A program made the position numbers and the translations under genes. Below are positions 1-13,046 of a DNA stretch of 64,000 bases, piece by piece; within the stretch, counting starts at the first letter, position 1, and each line of letters begins with the position of its first letter. The stretch comes from Sistotremastrum niveocremeum HHB9708 (lineage: Eukaryota; Basidiomycota; Agaricomycetes; Sistotremastrales; Sistotremastraceae): assembly GCA_001630475.1 (NCBI GenBank), contig KV419412.1, forward strand, positions 414,692 to 478,691. Direction: 5' to 3'. Below the pieces are notes generated by a model. It worked only from the letters and a program-made list of their open reading frames with translations. It was not told where the DNA came from and made no database searches.

Positions 1-350
1 GACGATAAGACTGGCTGGAGTCGTACAACACGAGCACATAGATCGCTCACTGAGACGTAGAAAGACACCAAGTGCGACGAAGACTGGGCATGTCAAGTCG
101 TCATGGCTGTGGCAGGTGTCCTGAGTTCCGCTTAGGAGTGAAATCTCCGCCTCGAATCCGACCGCACCGAGGTCATTGACTCGAACATCCGAAGCGTTCA
201 TTCATACGTCCATCCCTCAGGCTCTACTACCACAGTAGCTACGAACGCCTTCGGTGATTGTCTTGGAATTTACGGTTATCCGAGGGACCTCCTAAAATCT
301 CAAAGATGAACGGTCGACCCGCGCTGTTCTCCACGGTCATCCAGAAAGAA
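1..350. other. 5' flank, no gene recognised
   Basis: I see no coding exon or repeat I can name here. The segment lies upstream of the ABHD11-like gene and probably contains its promoter. No clear TATA or CCAAT box was recognised. Confidence 0.4.
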
Positions 351-1741
351 ATGCTCCGCAATGCCACCAGGCGACCTCTACTGGGTGAGCTTAACCCGGC
401 TCTGTCCTGGAGACTACGAACTGTTCATTCAGGATATTATAGAACGCTGTCTTCAAGAGCAGTCTCACTCGCGTTTGAGAAGTATCCAGCGTCGGGCAGC
501 TTATCGTCAGAGAAAGAAGGGGCTTTAGTAATCCTTCACGGTCTTTTGTACGGTTTCCGTCACTATGAAGTGGGCCATATAACATCTGTCTCGTGTTAGC
601 GGCTCCAAGCAGAACTGGCGATCGCTTTCGAAGCTGCTTGCCCAAAGGCTCGGAACGGATGTATGGGCTCTGGTGCGTCGCAATCTTCTCGTTGATAAGC
701 AGCATCCTGATAATTGCAATCATCTTAGGACCTCCGAAATCACGGTACATCCCCCCATGCAAAACCCATGGACTATCGGTCTATGGCTGACGATGTCCAT
801 CATTTCCTGGACCAGCAGGAACTGAAAAGAGTGGTCTTGCTGGGACATTCTATGTGGGTCGAGCGTCCAAAGCGAGCCCGTCATCTGTGACTAATTGATA
901 CGGCTGGCAGGGGCGGAAAAGTCGCCATGACGCTGGCACTGACTCCAAGTCTGCAAGACGATGTTTTGTCGCAACTGATTGTCGAAGACACGGCTCCTGG
1001 GCGGGGGTCGATATCAGAAGAATTCTTGCACTATGTCGATGTCATGTCCGAGATTGAAACAGGAGGATTCAAAACAAGGAAAGAGGCTGATAGACATCTA
1101 GCGAAAACAGTACCGGTTCGGTCACATATTGTCGTACCGGGTTGACCTCCTTTCTAATCTACAATCGCTCTCAGGATCCCGCCATTCGATCGTTTCTTCT
1201 TACAAACCTCCTGCCTGCCTCGGGCTCCGGTCTCAAATTCAGAGTACCCTTAGACATTATCAGGAACTATATAGGTCACATCGGAGACTTTCCTTATACT
1301 CCGCATGAAACCACTTTCGCCAAGCAAACCCTGTTAATCAAAGGCGTAAAGAGCAGGTTGGCCTTTCTGCAATGCTAAACTTCGGGATCATTCAAGTATG
1401 CGTGACAGCTACGTCAACCGTCATAACATTCCAACAGCAGAAGCATTCTTCTCGGATTTAAAGGTACAGGCACTCGATACGGGTCATTGGGGTACGTAAC
1501 GCCCGTTTGTCAAGCTCGACGCCCGTGCTGAGATCCTGCCGTCATCAATTCATCAGTACATGCCGAAGAGTAAGCATTTGGGGTGCATTTCGCTCTTGTG
1601 ACTAATTTCTCACACTTATGGTGTAGACCGCGAGGGTTTGTGGACCTTGTTGCAAACTTTACTTCTCAACAAGACCTAGGGCCAGACGCTCGCGACGAGC
1701 GAAGTTTATGGCACAGAACACGCAAAATCACCTTAAAGTGA
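351..1741 (+). CDS. ABHD11/Imo32-like mitochondrial alpha/beta hydrolase, 8 exons
   Basis: This is a serine hydrolase of the alpha/beta fold, related to mitochondrial ABHD11 and yeast Imo32. Splicing by eye gives exons 351-547, 600-672, 729-853, 911-1110, 1175-1356, 1397-1491, 1557-1569 and 1627-1741, with introns of 40-65 bp. The joined frame gives the oxyanion motif HGLFGSKQNW, then DLRNHG, the nucleophile elbow GHSMGG (split by intron 3), and GHWVHAE with the catalytic His. Exon 7 is only 13 bp and is needed to restore VHAEEPRGFVDLVANF. The start at 351 gives an Arg-rich N terminus (MLRNATRRPLL) typical of a mitochondrial presequence. An in-frame ATG at 306 is an alternative. The fold and motifs are certain; the substrate is not known. 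Confidence 0.88.
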
Positions 1742-1926
1742 TCAGCATTGGGGTCCTTCGTCTGTGCGCAGATCTGCTATAGCATGCTATACTAACTATA
1801 ATTACATTTGCATCGAAATAGAAACACCGTGCTTTGATAGATATACACTGGTCACACTGCTTATCGAACCCAAAAGTCAGATGATATCACTGATAATCTG
1901 ATATGACCTAATAACAAGACAGTAAA

Positions 1927-4900
1927 TTACGCTCGTGGGTGTCGATGTAGCTGCGACAGGAGTTCGGCGGCTTCCATTGTACTACGATCAGTCGACAATG
2001 AAAGGTGCCTCAGTTCGCCCACGATGCGTGAGCCTTTGCCACTATCTGAATTATCATTCTGTTGAGTATCCTCCATTTCAGAATCGTTTTGCCAAGGCAG
2101 AACAGGCGAGGACCGAGGTGATACGGGATTCATAGCAGCACTCCAGAGTTCGTGAAAATTTTGATCCCTTTCAAATGTTCCTGGTAAATCGAAGAGCTGG
2201 CTCATGAATGGTCTGGGGTCGGTTTGCCAATGGAACGCATCATTGCCGGCTGCGTCAGGTCCGTCATGCATAGTCTGCTCCGACGGACCTATCTGTTTCG
2301 ACTGTTCCAGAAGCCTACGGCATACAGCTGCAGAAGGCCAAACAATCTGTCCAACAATTATTTTCGAGTCCTGAACTCGAATTGGATCCAGGCTAACCTC
2401 GATATCGCTCAAAAAGTCGATCGTACACTTCAACTCTTCGGCCGACTGTTGATCCGAAGGTTTCATTTTGACTGTGAAACGTGAGCCCCGTGATAAGGCG
2501 AGATCACGGAAATTGTTTTACCAACTGCAGCCCTGATGATCCCCGCGCCGAATATTTCGAAGCTTACAAAAGGTGGAATAGTCTCTAGCGAAAAATTGAG
2601 CCTATAAGCGGAGACTGCCAGGAGTAAATATCATATATATGTATATCTCAAATATGATAATGATACCTAGTTCGGAAATCTTGTCGCAAGCCTCAATGCA
2701 CTTGGTGAGAGGCGCTGGGAGCTCAGGATCCTTCGAGTCTGCTCTATCATACGTGTGAATGGGAAGGAATGGAAGTCAGAACTTTATCGATACTTACTCA
2801 AACCGAATGCTATTGAAAGATGAGAAAATTAAAGATTGCCTGGACTGAGAAGATAGGGTACTTGCAAAGGTCTATGAAGGAGTACCACCGCTGTCCAATA
2901 TTGCAAATGTAATATCAGCACGTGAGGAGGAGCTCTTGAGATGGCCTCGTAATCCGGTAACTGAAGCAGTTCAGGCAAGTGCTCCTGCCAAGTCTCCAGA
3001 TCCTGGTTCAATGTCGTCCGAGATGCACGGTCGCTCCGGCTGCGTGTCTTTTGTATGAGGTACAGACTGTCCAGAATTCGAGCAATTATGCGACCTGAGA
3101 TAGCTTTTCGTCAGGCGGTCATGTGCGGTTCGAAGGCCTTACACAAGCGACTGTCAGCGTGGCAGCATGATGTAACTCCTCCTTGAACAGGCTTATAATG
3201 GGGTGCCTGAGGTCGCTCAGGATCGGGTCTCCAGAAATCTTGTTCTTCGTCCTGATCTCGAATTAGATCAGAAGTTATTCAGGATTAACAACAAAACTCG
3301 AATACCGCTAACTCTTCAGGTAGTTCTGTGTCATAGTCGGACTCGTGTATCATGATTGGGCGACCTTCGTCAACAAATTAAGAAGTTATCTCAACGCGAA
3401 AGTAAAGAAGTGAACCCATATACATGGAGATGTACCTGTGTACGAGCAGGAGTATACAGAACATCATGTATTTCGACTTCAGTAACTCACCTGTCGAGTT
3501 TCACGCAAGAGGACCAGATGCGCTTTCGAAGCCATTTCTGTGCCGAGGTAAAAACGCTCTGACCGTTACGCCTCCACCCATCGGCGGCACGGTGCATACC
3601 AAGGTCTTGAGCCATGCGAATAGCCATGCCTGAAAACAATAGCGCATTGTCAGGGAGTAAAACTTAAAGAACACCAATTTTACCCGTATACAGCCAGGCT
3701 TCAGCCATTGCGCCTACAATGTGCTGTAAATCTTTCATAGATACCAGTACGGACTGAGAACGCACCAACGCCAAACTCTCGCGTTGCAAGCAGAAGTAGA
3801 GCTTGGCATGTTTCCGGCTTACTTACGTCATATGTACGGTCTGTCAAGTCAAGAAAATCTGGTATCTAGAGGTGCCCATGTAGATTACAGACTTACTTAT
3901 AATCTCTTTTGCTTGATTGAAATAGTTGTTCCCTGCTTCCCAAAGCATAATTCCCTGAGTCTCATGCCGTGCTGCGGAGAATCTCGTTGAGTGACGCGCT
4001 GATAGACTGAATATAGCGAGAAGGATAAGTCGAAATTCCACAGAACAATTAAATTCCGAACTGCCGTTCCAGCTGTTCATTATCAAATGAGGTGTAGAAC
4101 AAATGAGGCTGCGGACAATATCACACCATTGCCGAAACTTCTCCATGACTTCACTTGGGTGAACAATTGGGAAACACGCGTAAGTGTAGGTAAAATGAAT
4201 ATTGAGGAGATGCTCCTGGACCTCTCGTGAAGGCATGTCAAGGGTCGAAGAAGCTTGCATGCGGTTGAGAGGTACATTCCTTGGGGAGAATTAGAATGCT
4301 CGCTAGCTCGCTTACGAGGCGCATACTCACCAAATCGGCGCTTGTGACTCTGTAGATTCTCTGCTCCCTCGGAGAAAAGGGAGCCCACTCGCATCGCCAT
4401 AATAACGAATCTATGAGAGTCATCAGAAACTTCATCATGAACAATTGCAATGAAACGCCCCTGGTGACTATCATCTGTGGAAAGTTGACCGCGTGATGAA
4501 AGCGCATTATCTCCGGGGCCTGGATTTGAACCGAGATTGCCATGATCTACATGGATGATGAATCACAGGTTCAAATTTTTCTCTCATGCTCTACCTTCGT
4601 CACTTTCTTTGGAAGATCTCCCATCGTCTCCCGAGACAGCTATGTTCACTGCGGTGGAGGAGGGTTGCCGAGGGTCAGTCATCGACGAGCCCACGGAGAA
4701 CGCCGACGAAGCTTGGCGATCTTGATCGGTAAGACGAGTAACGCTCTGGTTATTGGAAACTCTTTGCGTAAATTCTTCGATGATTTGCAACTGCCATTGG
4801 TTGGTTGGTCCAGTTACAAGCGGATCAACAGTCGAACCAGAGCTGTCCTCTAACGGATTGGGTGAATTCAAAAATCGAAGGTGGGATAAAGGTTCTCGTA

Positions 4901-5543
4901 CTCGAAGAACTCGCTGGTGGCCCAGAATGCGATTGACGTCCGGAAGGACCAAACGCGCTGGCGTCGACTTGAGAAAAGATGGACTTAATATAACTATTAT
5001 CTGACAGATCAGCAACGAGTGTCTGAGCCCTCGGGTCTGGGAGAGAGAGAACGATTCCGAGTAGAGCTTCGGCGTCATGCAGTCTTCGTTCGACAGCATG
5101 CAGATATCTACGGAAGTGAAACTCCAAGGATACTAAGAACAAGCGGTATACTCACCCTTTGGCTGGGCCTCGTTTACGGGAAGGTCCTGAATTGTAGCTT
5201 TAGAATAGCCGGATCCCAACTATGCTCAAGCTGTGGAACATACCACTATATTCACAAGCTGGAAGGACCGCGCTGTGTATGATATGATGTAGACTAGAAT
5301 GAATGTTGAAACTCACATAGATTGGTAGTCTCACAATTAGCGCATCGACCGCTTCGAGTTCCAGGTTTGCACTTGCTCTTGGACTTGCGGCAATGGTCGC
5401 AAGCTGAGTGATACGATAAGCGCTGGCTGAAAAGATGGTATTCCTTGCGAACCCCTTGTACTCCGAAGTCGAGAACCAGGTGGGCTGGGTTCTCTAGCAG
5501 TCTGGCTTTCAGGCATTGTGACGTCCTCGGCAGACTCATCCAT
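1927..5543 (-). CDS. Zn(II)2Cys6 fungal-specific transcription factor 1
   Basis: This is a nuclear DNA-binding regulator of the fungal C6 zinc cluster class. The start at 5543 gives MDESAEDVTMPE, because the longer open frame upstream has no ATG. An intron joins RSTR to ACDHCRKSKSKC; the cluster continues with CANC, and the sixth Cys is made by the next splice. A basic linker RKRGPAKG and a helical segment (YLHAVERRLHDAEALLG) follow. The middle region near 3.8-4.3 kb matches the fungal transcription factor domain (motifs LLAIFSLSARHST and HFTYTYACFPIVHPSE). The last exon ends at HPRA before TAA at 1927. The gene has many short introns, whose internal boundaries I did not all fix. It is clearly paralogous to the gene at 7180-10575. 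Its targets are unknown. Confidence 0.82.
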
Positions 5544-6066
5544 GGGTCGAGATTCGAGCGAACGGGAAAGCAAAGAGTTACGACGCACTGCCTAACTTAG
5601 CAACCTAGGTGCTCCCCGGATTCGGGGTGTGCTTTCGGAGTATATTGGGTTACTAACTCCGCGGGGGGCATCTTTTTTCCGCGCTCACAGCATATTCGAA
5701 TACTAGTATTCACGGTTCGATCGGATGCGTGATGCGTCAGTGGTGTCGAGGGGAATCGCATCCGGATCCACTCATATGATCATTACATATAAAGTGACGA
5801 CAACGTTCTACACGTCAGTACGGTACCGGTGGGCCGCCGTCTGGCTTTACTAAGCACTGGGCATAGGTCGAGCAAGTTGGAGGAACCGATTTTGAATATG
5901 CAAGGCGGGTCGTTTACTTCGAAGGCAAAATGGTGTCCGCATCTTAAGATCTTAAAGGAAGTGTCTTTGCTACAAAGGTCTAGCTAAGATGCCCAACACA
6001 GTCTACACTCATCTCAACGGACCCAAACCAGGCAAACCTACACTGATTCCCGTACATCTGTGCATT
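5544..6066. other. Intergenic, nothing recognised
   Basis: This stretch lies between regulator 1 and the secreted cysteine-rich gene. It should hold the promoter of regulator 1 (read leftward) and the 3' end of the secreted gene. I see no further exon, repeat or RNA gene. Confidence 0.4.
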
Positions 6067-6747
6067 TCAAGGGCTGGGAACATCAAGATTGCTCAGAATA
6101 TAAAGCGCGCTAAGCCCCAAGATAGCACCGAAACCGACTACTACCACAGTAGCAGGGGTGTTCAAGAGGACGTTGGTGGGACCATCCCAATCCGGCGGTG
6201 TTGTCAAAGCAAGAGACTGCAAGGTAATATTGAAGGTACCACAAGCAGTGGAATAGGCTATAACGAAGGTTAAGCAAGCTCTGCGTCATAGAGAGCGAAC
6301 GTACAGGAAAGAGCCGGATTGCTGCCAACAAGCGGGTCGGCTTCGATATTCTTCTCAATTAAGAAATTCAACAGGCATTGCTCGCAGGTTTGTAAATCCA
6401 CAAAGGTCGAGTTGGTGCAGAAGCAAGTGGGATCATTGGTCCCCGAAACGCATGACTGCACATCGGCTTGGATAGCAGTACAATTAGAGGAACACTGGAG
6501 CATGAATGTATCACTCCTGGAAAAGCGGGACCTGTGACAAAGAGTTCTTACAGCTGACGTCCAGTCTCCTTGAGGGAAGTTGATAAGCTCCGAGGGGGTC
6601 GGAAAGGTATTTCCAAATGTCACATTAAAGTTTGCGAAGACTATTGAGGGTGTTCAGAAAGGTCAGTCGACGAAGATTGAGAATATTGCACTGACCGTGA
6701 CTTGCGATCACAAGGGAAAACGTAGCCAGATTCAGAATGTATCTCAT
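6067..6747 (-). CDS. Small secreted cysteine-rich protein with hydrophobic C-terminal tail
   Basis: The ATG at 6747 opens a hydrophobic leader (MRYILNLATFSLVIAS), which suggests a signal peptide. A first intron follows SH and rejoins at VFANFNVTFGNTF. The cysteine core has the spacing CSSNC, then CVSG, CFC, and CEQC. A second intron (GTACG to TTATAG) sits after NPALS and joins to SYSTACGTFNITL. The protein then ends in a Thr/Pro-rich stretch and a hydrophobic segment (TPATVVVVGFGAILGLSAL) close to the stop at 6067. The layout fits a GPI-anchored or membrane-tethered cell-surface protein. I cannot assign a named family. It lies between two paralogous zinc-cluster regulators on the same strand, so co-regulation is possible but not shown. 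Confidence 0.72.
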
Positions 6748-7179
6748 TGTCAGAAATAGGCTAGAAATTTGAAGGAGGGTAAAAAGCGAATCCTGCGCAA
6801 CAGAGGGCCTTCCAGAGGTCAAGAGAAAGAGAGGATGATGAGAGCGAGAGCAAGAGATAGATATGGATGGTTACTGCGACAGCATCTGCTCGTTGCGATG
6901 CTGATCGTCGGCTAGCAACGCATCCGAACCGGCGGTTTCCGGATGTGATTTGTCATCTTTCTCGGCGATGCGGATGAAACCCTGATTATCGTAAATACAA
7001 CGACTCAATCATATACTGGCGGCGCTTGGCCCACTAGTACTGTAACGAAGTCCCAAGACGAATTCTCTGCGGTGTGGCAATAGAATATTCTCCGAACGAA
7101 TATTGTTGAATTGTCTTATTAATACTAGTACATGACTTTTGTTCCGCAGTCTTGAGCAAAATGTCGCGATACGATCTCA
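6748..7179. other. Intergenic, promoter side of the secreted-protein gene
   Basis: No coding exon is seen. Read leftward, the stretch before the ATG at 6747 is pyrimidine-rich, as is common in fungal promoters. The right edge is the 3' end of regulator 2. Confidence 0.4.
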
Positions 7180-10100
7180 TCATAAATGATTATCTGAGTA
7201 TGATGGAAAGTGTGGGGACGGCGGGTATGCAATAGAAGAAGTCCAGAAATCAGGTATCTGGTGTTCTTCTGCGAATGACGCCTCTTGACCAAAGAGTTGC
7301 TGCATGAAGCTCGTGTTGTCTGCGATTTGATCCAAGGAAGGGGCATCCGGGTCATCGGACACGAATGAAAAGGCATTTGTTGAATTAGTATCAGGCAAAG
7401 TTGCTTGGGCGAGGAGTTGTCGGCAAGTACCAGCCGCAGGCCACACAAACTAACATGATGAGAATAAACTTTCGGCCTAGGCAGCTTGGTGAATTATTAC
7501 CTCTATCTCCTGTAAGCTGTTGAGACAAAACTGGAGCCCATCGCTTGCTTGAGCACTCGTTGGATCGATCTTGGCTACAAAATGAAATATGAGACTCCAA
7601 GTTCACCTGGCAAAATTCAAGCTTACTTGTAGCTGCCCAGATAATACCTGCTCCAAAAATCTCGAAGACGACAACTGGTGGTATCACTGACAACGAAAAG
7701 TTCGCCCTGAAAGCAGAGACTGATTTTGCGCTCATCAAAACTGTCATTCAGATACGAAACGGAATAATCGTCGCACCCAATTCTTTGATCTGTAAGCAGG
7801 CTTCAACGCATTTGTCAAGAGGAGTGACGGCAAGCCCATGTGGTGTCTTGCTCGATGATTTGAATCGGATGCTGTGAAGAGAATGATAAGAGCAGTAATT
7901 CCTCGACCCCGGGATGAACTTACAACGGCCTGTGAATAAGAATCATTGCAGTCCAATATTGCAGATGCAACATTAGGAAGTGAGGGGGCACTTCGTACAT
8001 GCGTTGGACATTCTGTACTTGGAGATCTTCCGGCAAGTCATCGAGCCAGGATTGTAGATTTTGCACCAGTTCCTGTCGCGTCTCCTTATCTGTTTTCAAC
8101 CTCTCAATGTGAACTGCATATAGGCGTTCGAGAATTCTCCCCACGACACGGGCTGAAAACCTGTGAGATTCACTCGACGCGCTTTCAGATAATGCTTACA
8201 CAATCGGCTGTTTGCATGACAACATTGCATCAGTCGAGCTGAGACCGGAAGATAATTTGTCCGGATCGATCGCAAAGCATCAGGGAACCATAGATTCAAT
8301 TCATCTCCCTTCAGCGACTTCAACATTTTCACACTGTGACAAATGATGAGACACGCTTACGTCTTCCAAAGGAGGTAGATCCGTATCGTAAGCATCCTCA
8401 TGAATCGCAATGGGTCGACCTAAGATGCGTAAATGAGAAGAAGCCATGCTAGCGGAACACGCACCCATGTACATGGAGATGTATCTTTCCTCAAATAAGC
8501 CAAAGCGAAGTCGCAGATTGAAGTACATACTTGTCTAGTTTGACGCAAGATGACCAGATTCGTTTGCGTACAGTTTTCTGGTGCTCTGTGAAAACATGCC
8601 TCCCATTACGTTTCCAGGTTTCCCCCGAGCGGTTCATTCCCATATCTAGAGCCATTCGGATAGCTATTCCTAATTTCGGGGCTATAAGCAACGCTTGCCG
8701 GGTGCGAGATGTACGAACCAGTATAAAGCCAGGCTTCAGTCATCCCGCCTAGGGTTAAATGAGCCCAAATCTCGGTGATGAATGGCAAATGTACCCATCC
8801 CAAATTCGCGGATGGCAAGCAGTAGGAGTGCTTGGCACGTTGACGGTCTGCTGGACTTGTATGCCTGGTCGGCTGAAATACACTAAATTTTCAACAATTC
8901 GGAGAAAGATCAGAACCTGTTTACCTAGCATAGACTTAGCCTGATCCGAAAATTCATCTCCGGCTTCCCATACAAGTATGCCGTTTCTTTCGTGCTGTGA
9001 TGCTGTTACAAGCGTGGAATGTCGAGCAGACAAGCTGTACATGGCGAGAAGAAGAAGTCGGAAATCGGAAGAGCATCGGAACTGCCCTTTCTCGTCCCAG
9101 CTAGGACGAGCTGTCAGGATCGCCCGGTTTCCGTATCCCATATTGATAGTACCTACCTCTGAGCAAACTGAGTCAAGATATCTTCCTGGCGTACGAAAGG
9201 AAATGCAGCATATGTATAAACGAAATACAGGCCGAGCAAATGTTCTTGGACAGTCCGATCAGGCATGTCTTGAGTAACCATGGGCCGTGAGTTCGACGCG
9301 GGATCGTCCCTATCAGTTCGCACGGAAGATTAAGAGATGCAGCGCAGAGATGACACTGTCACATTACAATTGAGCTGCTTCCTCTGCTGCCGCTTTGACA
9401 TTCTTCTCGAGGAACGGAAGCCCACTGGCGTCTCCATAATAGTGAAGCTGACACAAATCAGTACAAGTTCTGCACTGCGCAAGAAGGCTGACCTCGTCGG
9501 CGTCGTCCAAAGAGAGATGTCCCATCGCAGGAGTCGAGGATGTTGTAGAGGCTCCGCCACCGGGATTTTCTAGGCCTAGTAGATCAAATTCGCGTATCAT
9601 AATTTCGTCAATTACAACCCTACCTTCTTCGTCTTCAGAAGACACAGATTTTTCCTTATGACTGAAGTGGTCTGCACTCATGGGTCTGGAGGGGAAAGCA
9701 GTGGAGCTCCTTGTGGAGCTCTCCGAGATGAGAGGGCCAGCGGCCGGTGCGTTGCAAACGGATAACGGAGTAAACTTCGCAATTACCAGGTCTTGCCACT
9801 GGTTCGTCGGCCCTTTGATCCACGGATCATACGAAGAGTGATCACTGGGTCCGTCATGATCTTCGCCTTGCGCTGAAGACGAAGATGAGATGAGTGCCAG
9901 TCCACAAGGGAAGCATTTCAGAGAATCTGACCCGTGGCTCCTCCCTCTTGAGATTTCCTATTCGCACTTCTACCAGACGGTCCGAATGGACTGACGTTGA
10001 CTTGGGAGAGAACATCTTTGACGTAGTCATGAGAAGAAGATAGGTCGGCCAACAGGGACTGAGCGCGGGGGTCTGATAGGGAGAGTACTATTCCAACCAA

Positions 10101-10575
10101 AGCTTCAACGTCGTGGAGGCGTCGCTCCAACGCGTGTAGGTATCTGCCATAACATAGCTCTTCAGAATACTGGCCTCTAGGAGGGACAAGTAAGCGCACC
10201 CTTTGGGGGGTCCACGTTTTCGATTTGGCCCTAGTATTAGACCTGTTTAAGTGCGATTGCGACAACGTCTGAGACAAACTTGCCAATGTATTCACAAGCT
10301 GCATAGAGAGATCAGGAACAGAACCACGCTCGTTGCACACCGACTCACGAACATCCAGATTATCACAGTTTTTGCATCGAGCTGATGCTGGATTAGCCTC
10401 GCACTTGCTTTTGGTCCGTCTGCATCGATCGCATGCTGGTCGGGAGTCTGAATTAATCCATGGGGTTTTTGTCTTAGCACAGCGCACCTCTTGAGCTTCG
10501 CGGTTTTGATGGCATGGGCTTCCTAGCCAACTTCTCGAGCGAGTCTTGAGGAGTAGATAGCCTCTCAGCCATCAT
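7180..10575 (-). CDS. Zn(II)2Cys6 fungal-specific transcription factor 2
   Basis: This is a paralog of the regulator at 1927-5543. The first exon starts at 10575 (MMAERLSTPQDSLEK; 10572 is an alternative ATG) and ends at RSSR. An intron then joins to ACDRCRRTKSKCEANPASAR, the start of the C6 cluster, which continues CKNC and ends with a Cys in the next exon (PCEYIGKF). A linker GPNRKRGPPKG and the helix YLHALERRLHDVEALVG follow. The fungal regulatory domain is visible near 8.3-9.1 kb (RMALDMGMNRSGETWKRNG and RKRIWSSCVKLDKYV). The end at 7180 follows PSYSDNHL and matches the WPSAAVCRRLL-type tail of its paralog. It has many short introns and is probably a nuclear regulator with unknown targets. 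Confidence 0.83.
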
Positions 10576-11354
10576 TCCCTCCTCCATGGAATCCAGGGGG
10601 CAAGATGTCACTATAAAGGAGGGGTTTGTTCGGGTGGACCGTGCACCGGATGTTTATCTCCGTATGACGCGCTTCGACAGCAGAATTTAAATTAAAATCG
10701 AAATCATGAACTTTTAGTGATAAGTACAGTTGGGAATCTCTAGACACCATCCGGATTCGATCATCGAGTCACTAGCTCCAGCTCAATCCATAATACCGAC
10801 TTACTCCTGCATCTAGGCCAGGGTCAGATTATTGAGTCGGCAGAGGGACGTCATTGTCAACGTCGATTGAATATTAGAATCCGTGGAGCAGGTCACAGAT
10901 GTTTGAATTACAAAATTTACCGTCAGCACTGGCCCGAGAATCTGAATGTTAACGCATTGAACAGAAATTACTCAATGAACATGCTATAGTATAGAGCGTG
11001 CGCGTGCGCGCAATCCTGCAAGCATGCCGTCACTCTAGCTAATGAGATACACACAAGGTGATTGCAACTCTCAATACATCCGAATAAACGAGATCGATAC
11101 TGAACTATATATTATAGCTTCCATGCCGCAGTAGAGACTATAATTATTTCTTAGGAAGCATCCGACATCATCGTGCCTCCATTCGCATGCGTGGGAAAGG
11201 AGAAGAATATGTGAGCAAGAGATGAACAATTCGAGAATATGAGACGGCGGGTCATCTCATCACCAGGCGACGACATCAGTCTATACGCCCTGCAGATGTA
11301 TTTTATAGCCGTGTATATATAAAACGGTGTACTGTATATATGAAATGTGTAGAC
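10576..11354. other. Intergenic, AT-rich, no gene recognised
   Basis: The stretch lies between the F-box gene (3' end at 11355) and regulator 2 (start at 10575). It contains short alternating runs (CGTGCGCGTGCGCGC near 10998 and TATATATA near 11320) but no exon or RNA gene that I can support. Confidence 0.4.
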
Positions 11355-13046
11355 CTAATATTGTATGCGATACACATGCCGAGTAGGACCCGAATAGTGC
11401 GCTTCATCAGACTGATCAATGTACTTGTCCACGTATATACCGCCATACGCCATATCGACAGCGATGATTGAAAATTCACCCGATAGGGGTGATATCACAC
11501 GAGAGCCCTCAGGGGGGCTATCAGCTATAACTTCCAACGGAAGTATGACTTTCGTCCATCGCAGTTGGCCCGGCTGCAACAGAGAGTCGCGGAGGAACAC
11601 AGTGAATACACCGGGATAAGGCCCCGGGTGGGTCAGAGTTTGATGGAGAGAGGTTGAACTAGAGTCCGCCCACGACATGGTAGTCGCAGTCGAGAATACT
11701 CGCGTTTGTACGGAGAGTGTGTTGCCGGACAGGGTGAACCATGCGCTAGTGATTTCGTTGAGGCGGTAACCCGAGGAGTTGTGCATCGAGCAAAGCAGAG
11801 TCGACGATGAAGATGTATGTTGGGACGGGCTTCTAGGGTCAAACCATGGAATGGGAACGCTGATTTCATCTGGTAGAACAACGATAGCAATATAGGACAG
11901 GGGTGTCCGCACGAAGGTCAAAGTTTTCGCAGTCTTTTGCAGAGGCGGGAGCTTCTCTGGAATATCAAGGACGCAGAATTTGCGCGTAGTCCAAGTGGAG
12001 AAAGGGGCATCTAGATTGCGCTCTTCTATAGCACAGAGGACGTACGGTAAATAGGGATGGATGTGAGCATCCCATGGTCCGGTCTAGGCATATGTCAATT
12101 AAGGTGAATGTAGCTACGTGACATAGACATACCACTTTCAGGCCATTGGGTTCGGGGATCCTTGTGTAAGTGATACCTGTCTCTTTTTCCCAATCTATGA
12201 AGACTATATCTTGATTTCTGGAGAGGCAGACCAGAAGCGCTCCCCTCAAAGATATCTTTCGCACATCGATGGCCTCCGTTCGAGAAGGCATCTGCCACTT
12301 TAATGTGATAGTCGGGAGACCATCTGTGTGGCCACAATCAGGAAATTTGAGAGAAAATATTGTCACAGAGCTAGAGAAAAGGCGAGTTCAGTTTTGGAGC
12401 GGCTATTGTGTCAGGCCTACGGCAAATACGCCTACCTTCCGCTCTCCGTATGCCCACTGCACGCAAACAATGACTCATTCCCTCCAGTCGGTGTATCCAG
12501 TGCGCAGGTCAGACTCATTGGCCTTGTACCAACACATATCATGGCTGATTTGCGAGTTTTGAGGCTGTAGAGAAGAACTTGAAGATCGGTGTGGCAATGG
12601 ACGTGTGACGCCAAAATGACCCATTCGTTTCCCGGGATAGCCGAGACGAATTCTGATGGGCCCCAGAAAGGCCATCCAAGGTCTTTGATTGCATGATAGC
12701 TTTTCGGAGTGCGCGGACAATTTGGGTCATCCAGTGCAGCTCGTATACTGACGGCTCGGGCAGCGAGTGAAGGGAGAGTATCGAAGGGTACAGAGTCGGC
12801 GGTCTGTCCGGTTGGAAGGGGGAGGTAGCATGAATCAGTACCGTCTCTCCAGATTTCTTTGAAGCTTAGAGAAATCGAACGAAAATAACTGGACGTCTGA
12901 TTATGATTTTAGTATCTGACAGTGCCGGAACGCTATAGTCTGAGGCTGAAGTCACTTACTCGACTGGTGTTCAAGATATCGGAAAGGGTTGAATGCTTGA
13001 AGATTAGTAGGATCAGTTCAGTGGGTAAATCACTAAAGTCGCCCAT
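11355..13046 (-). CDS. F-box domain protein
   Basis: The N terminus from 13046 reads MGDFSDLPTELILLIFKHST, a typical F-box, followed by LSDILNTSR at the first splice site. F-box proteins recruit substrates to SCF ubiquitin ligases through Skp1. The joined frame continues through TSSYFRSISLSFKEIWRDG, then GPSEFVSAIPGNEWVILASH, then an intron to SSVTIFSLKFPDCG, and another after PNGLKV into TGPWDAHIHPYLPYVLC. The last exon runs to HVYRIQY before TAG at 11355. Three introns of normal size keep the frame open throughout. The long C-terminal half resembles the poorly conserved region found after the F-box in many Agaricomycete proteins. I see no leucine-rich or WD repeats, so the substrate is unknown. 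Confidence 0.8.

Noticed and set aside
5423-5437. ACGATAAGCGCTGGC, equal to the spacer motif at 33.7 kb
   Set aside because: A 15-bp match between two places in 64 kb is expected by chance, and this one lies in an intron of an unrelated gene.
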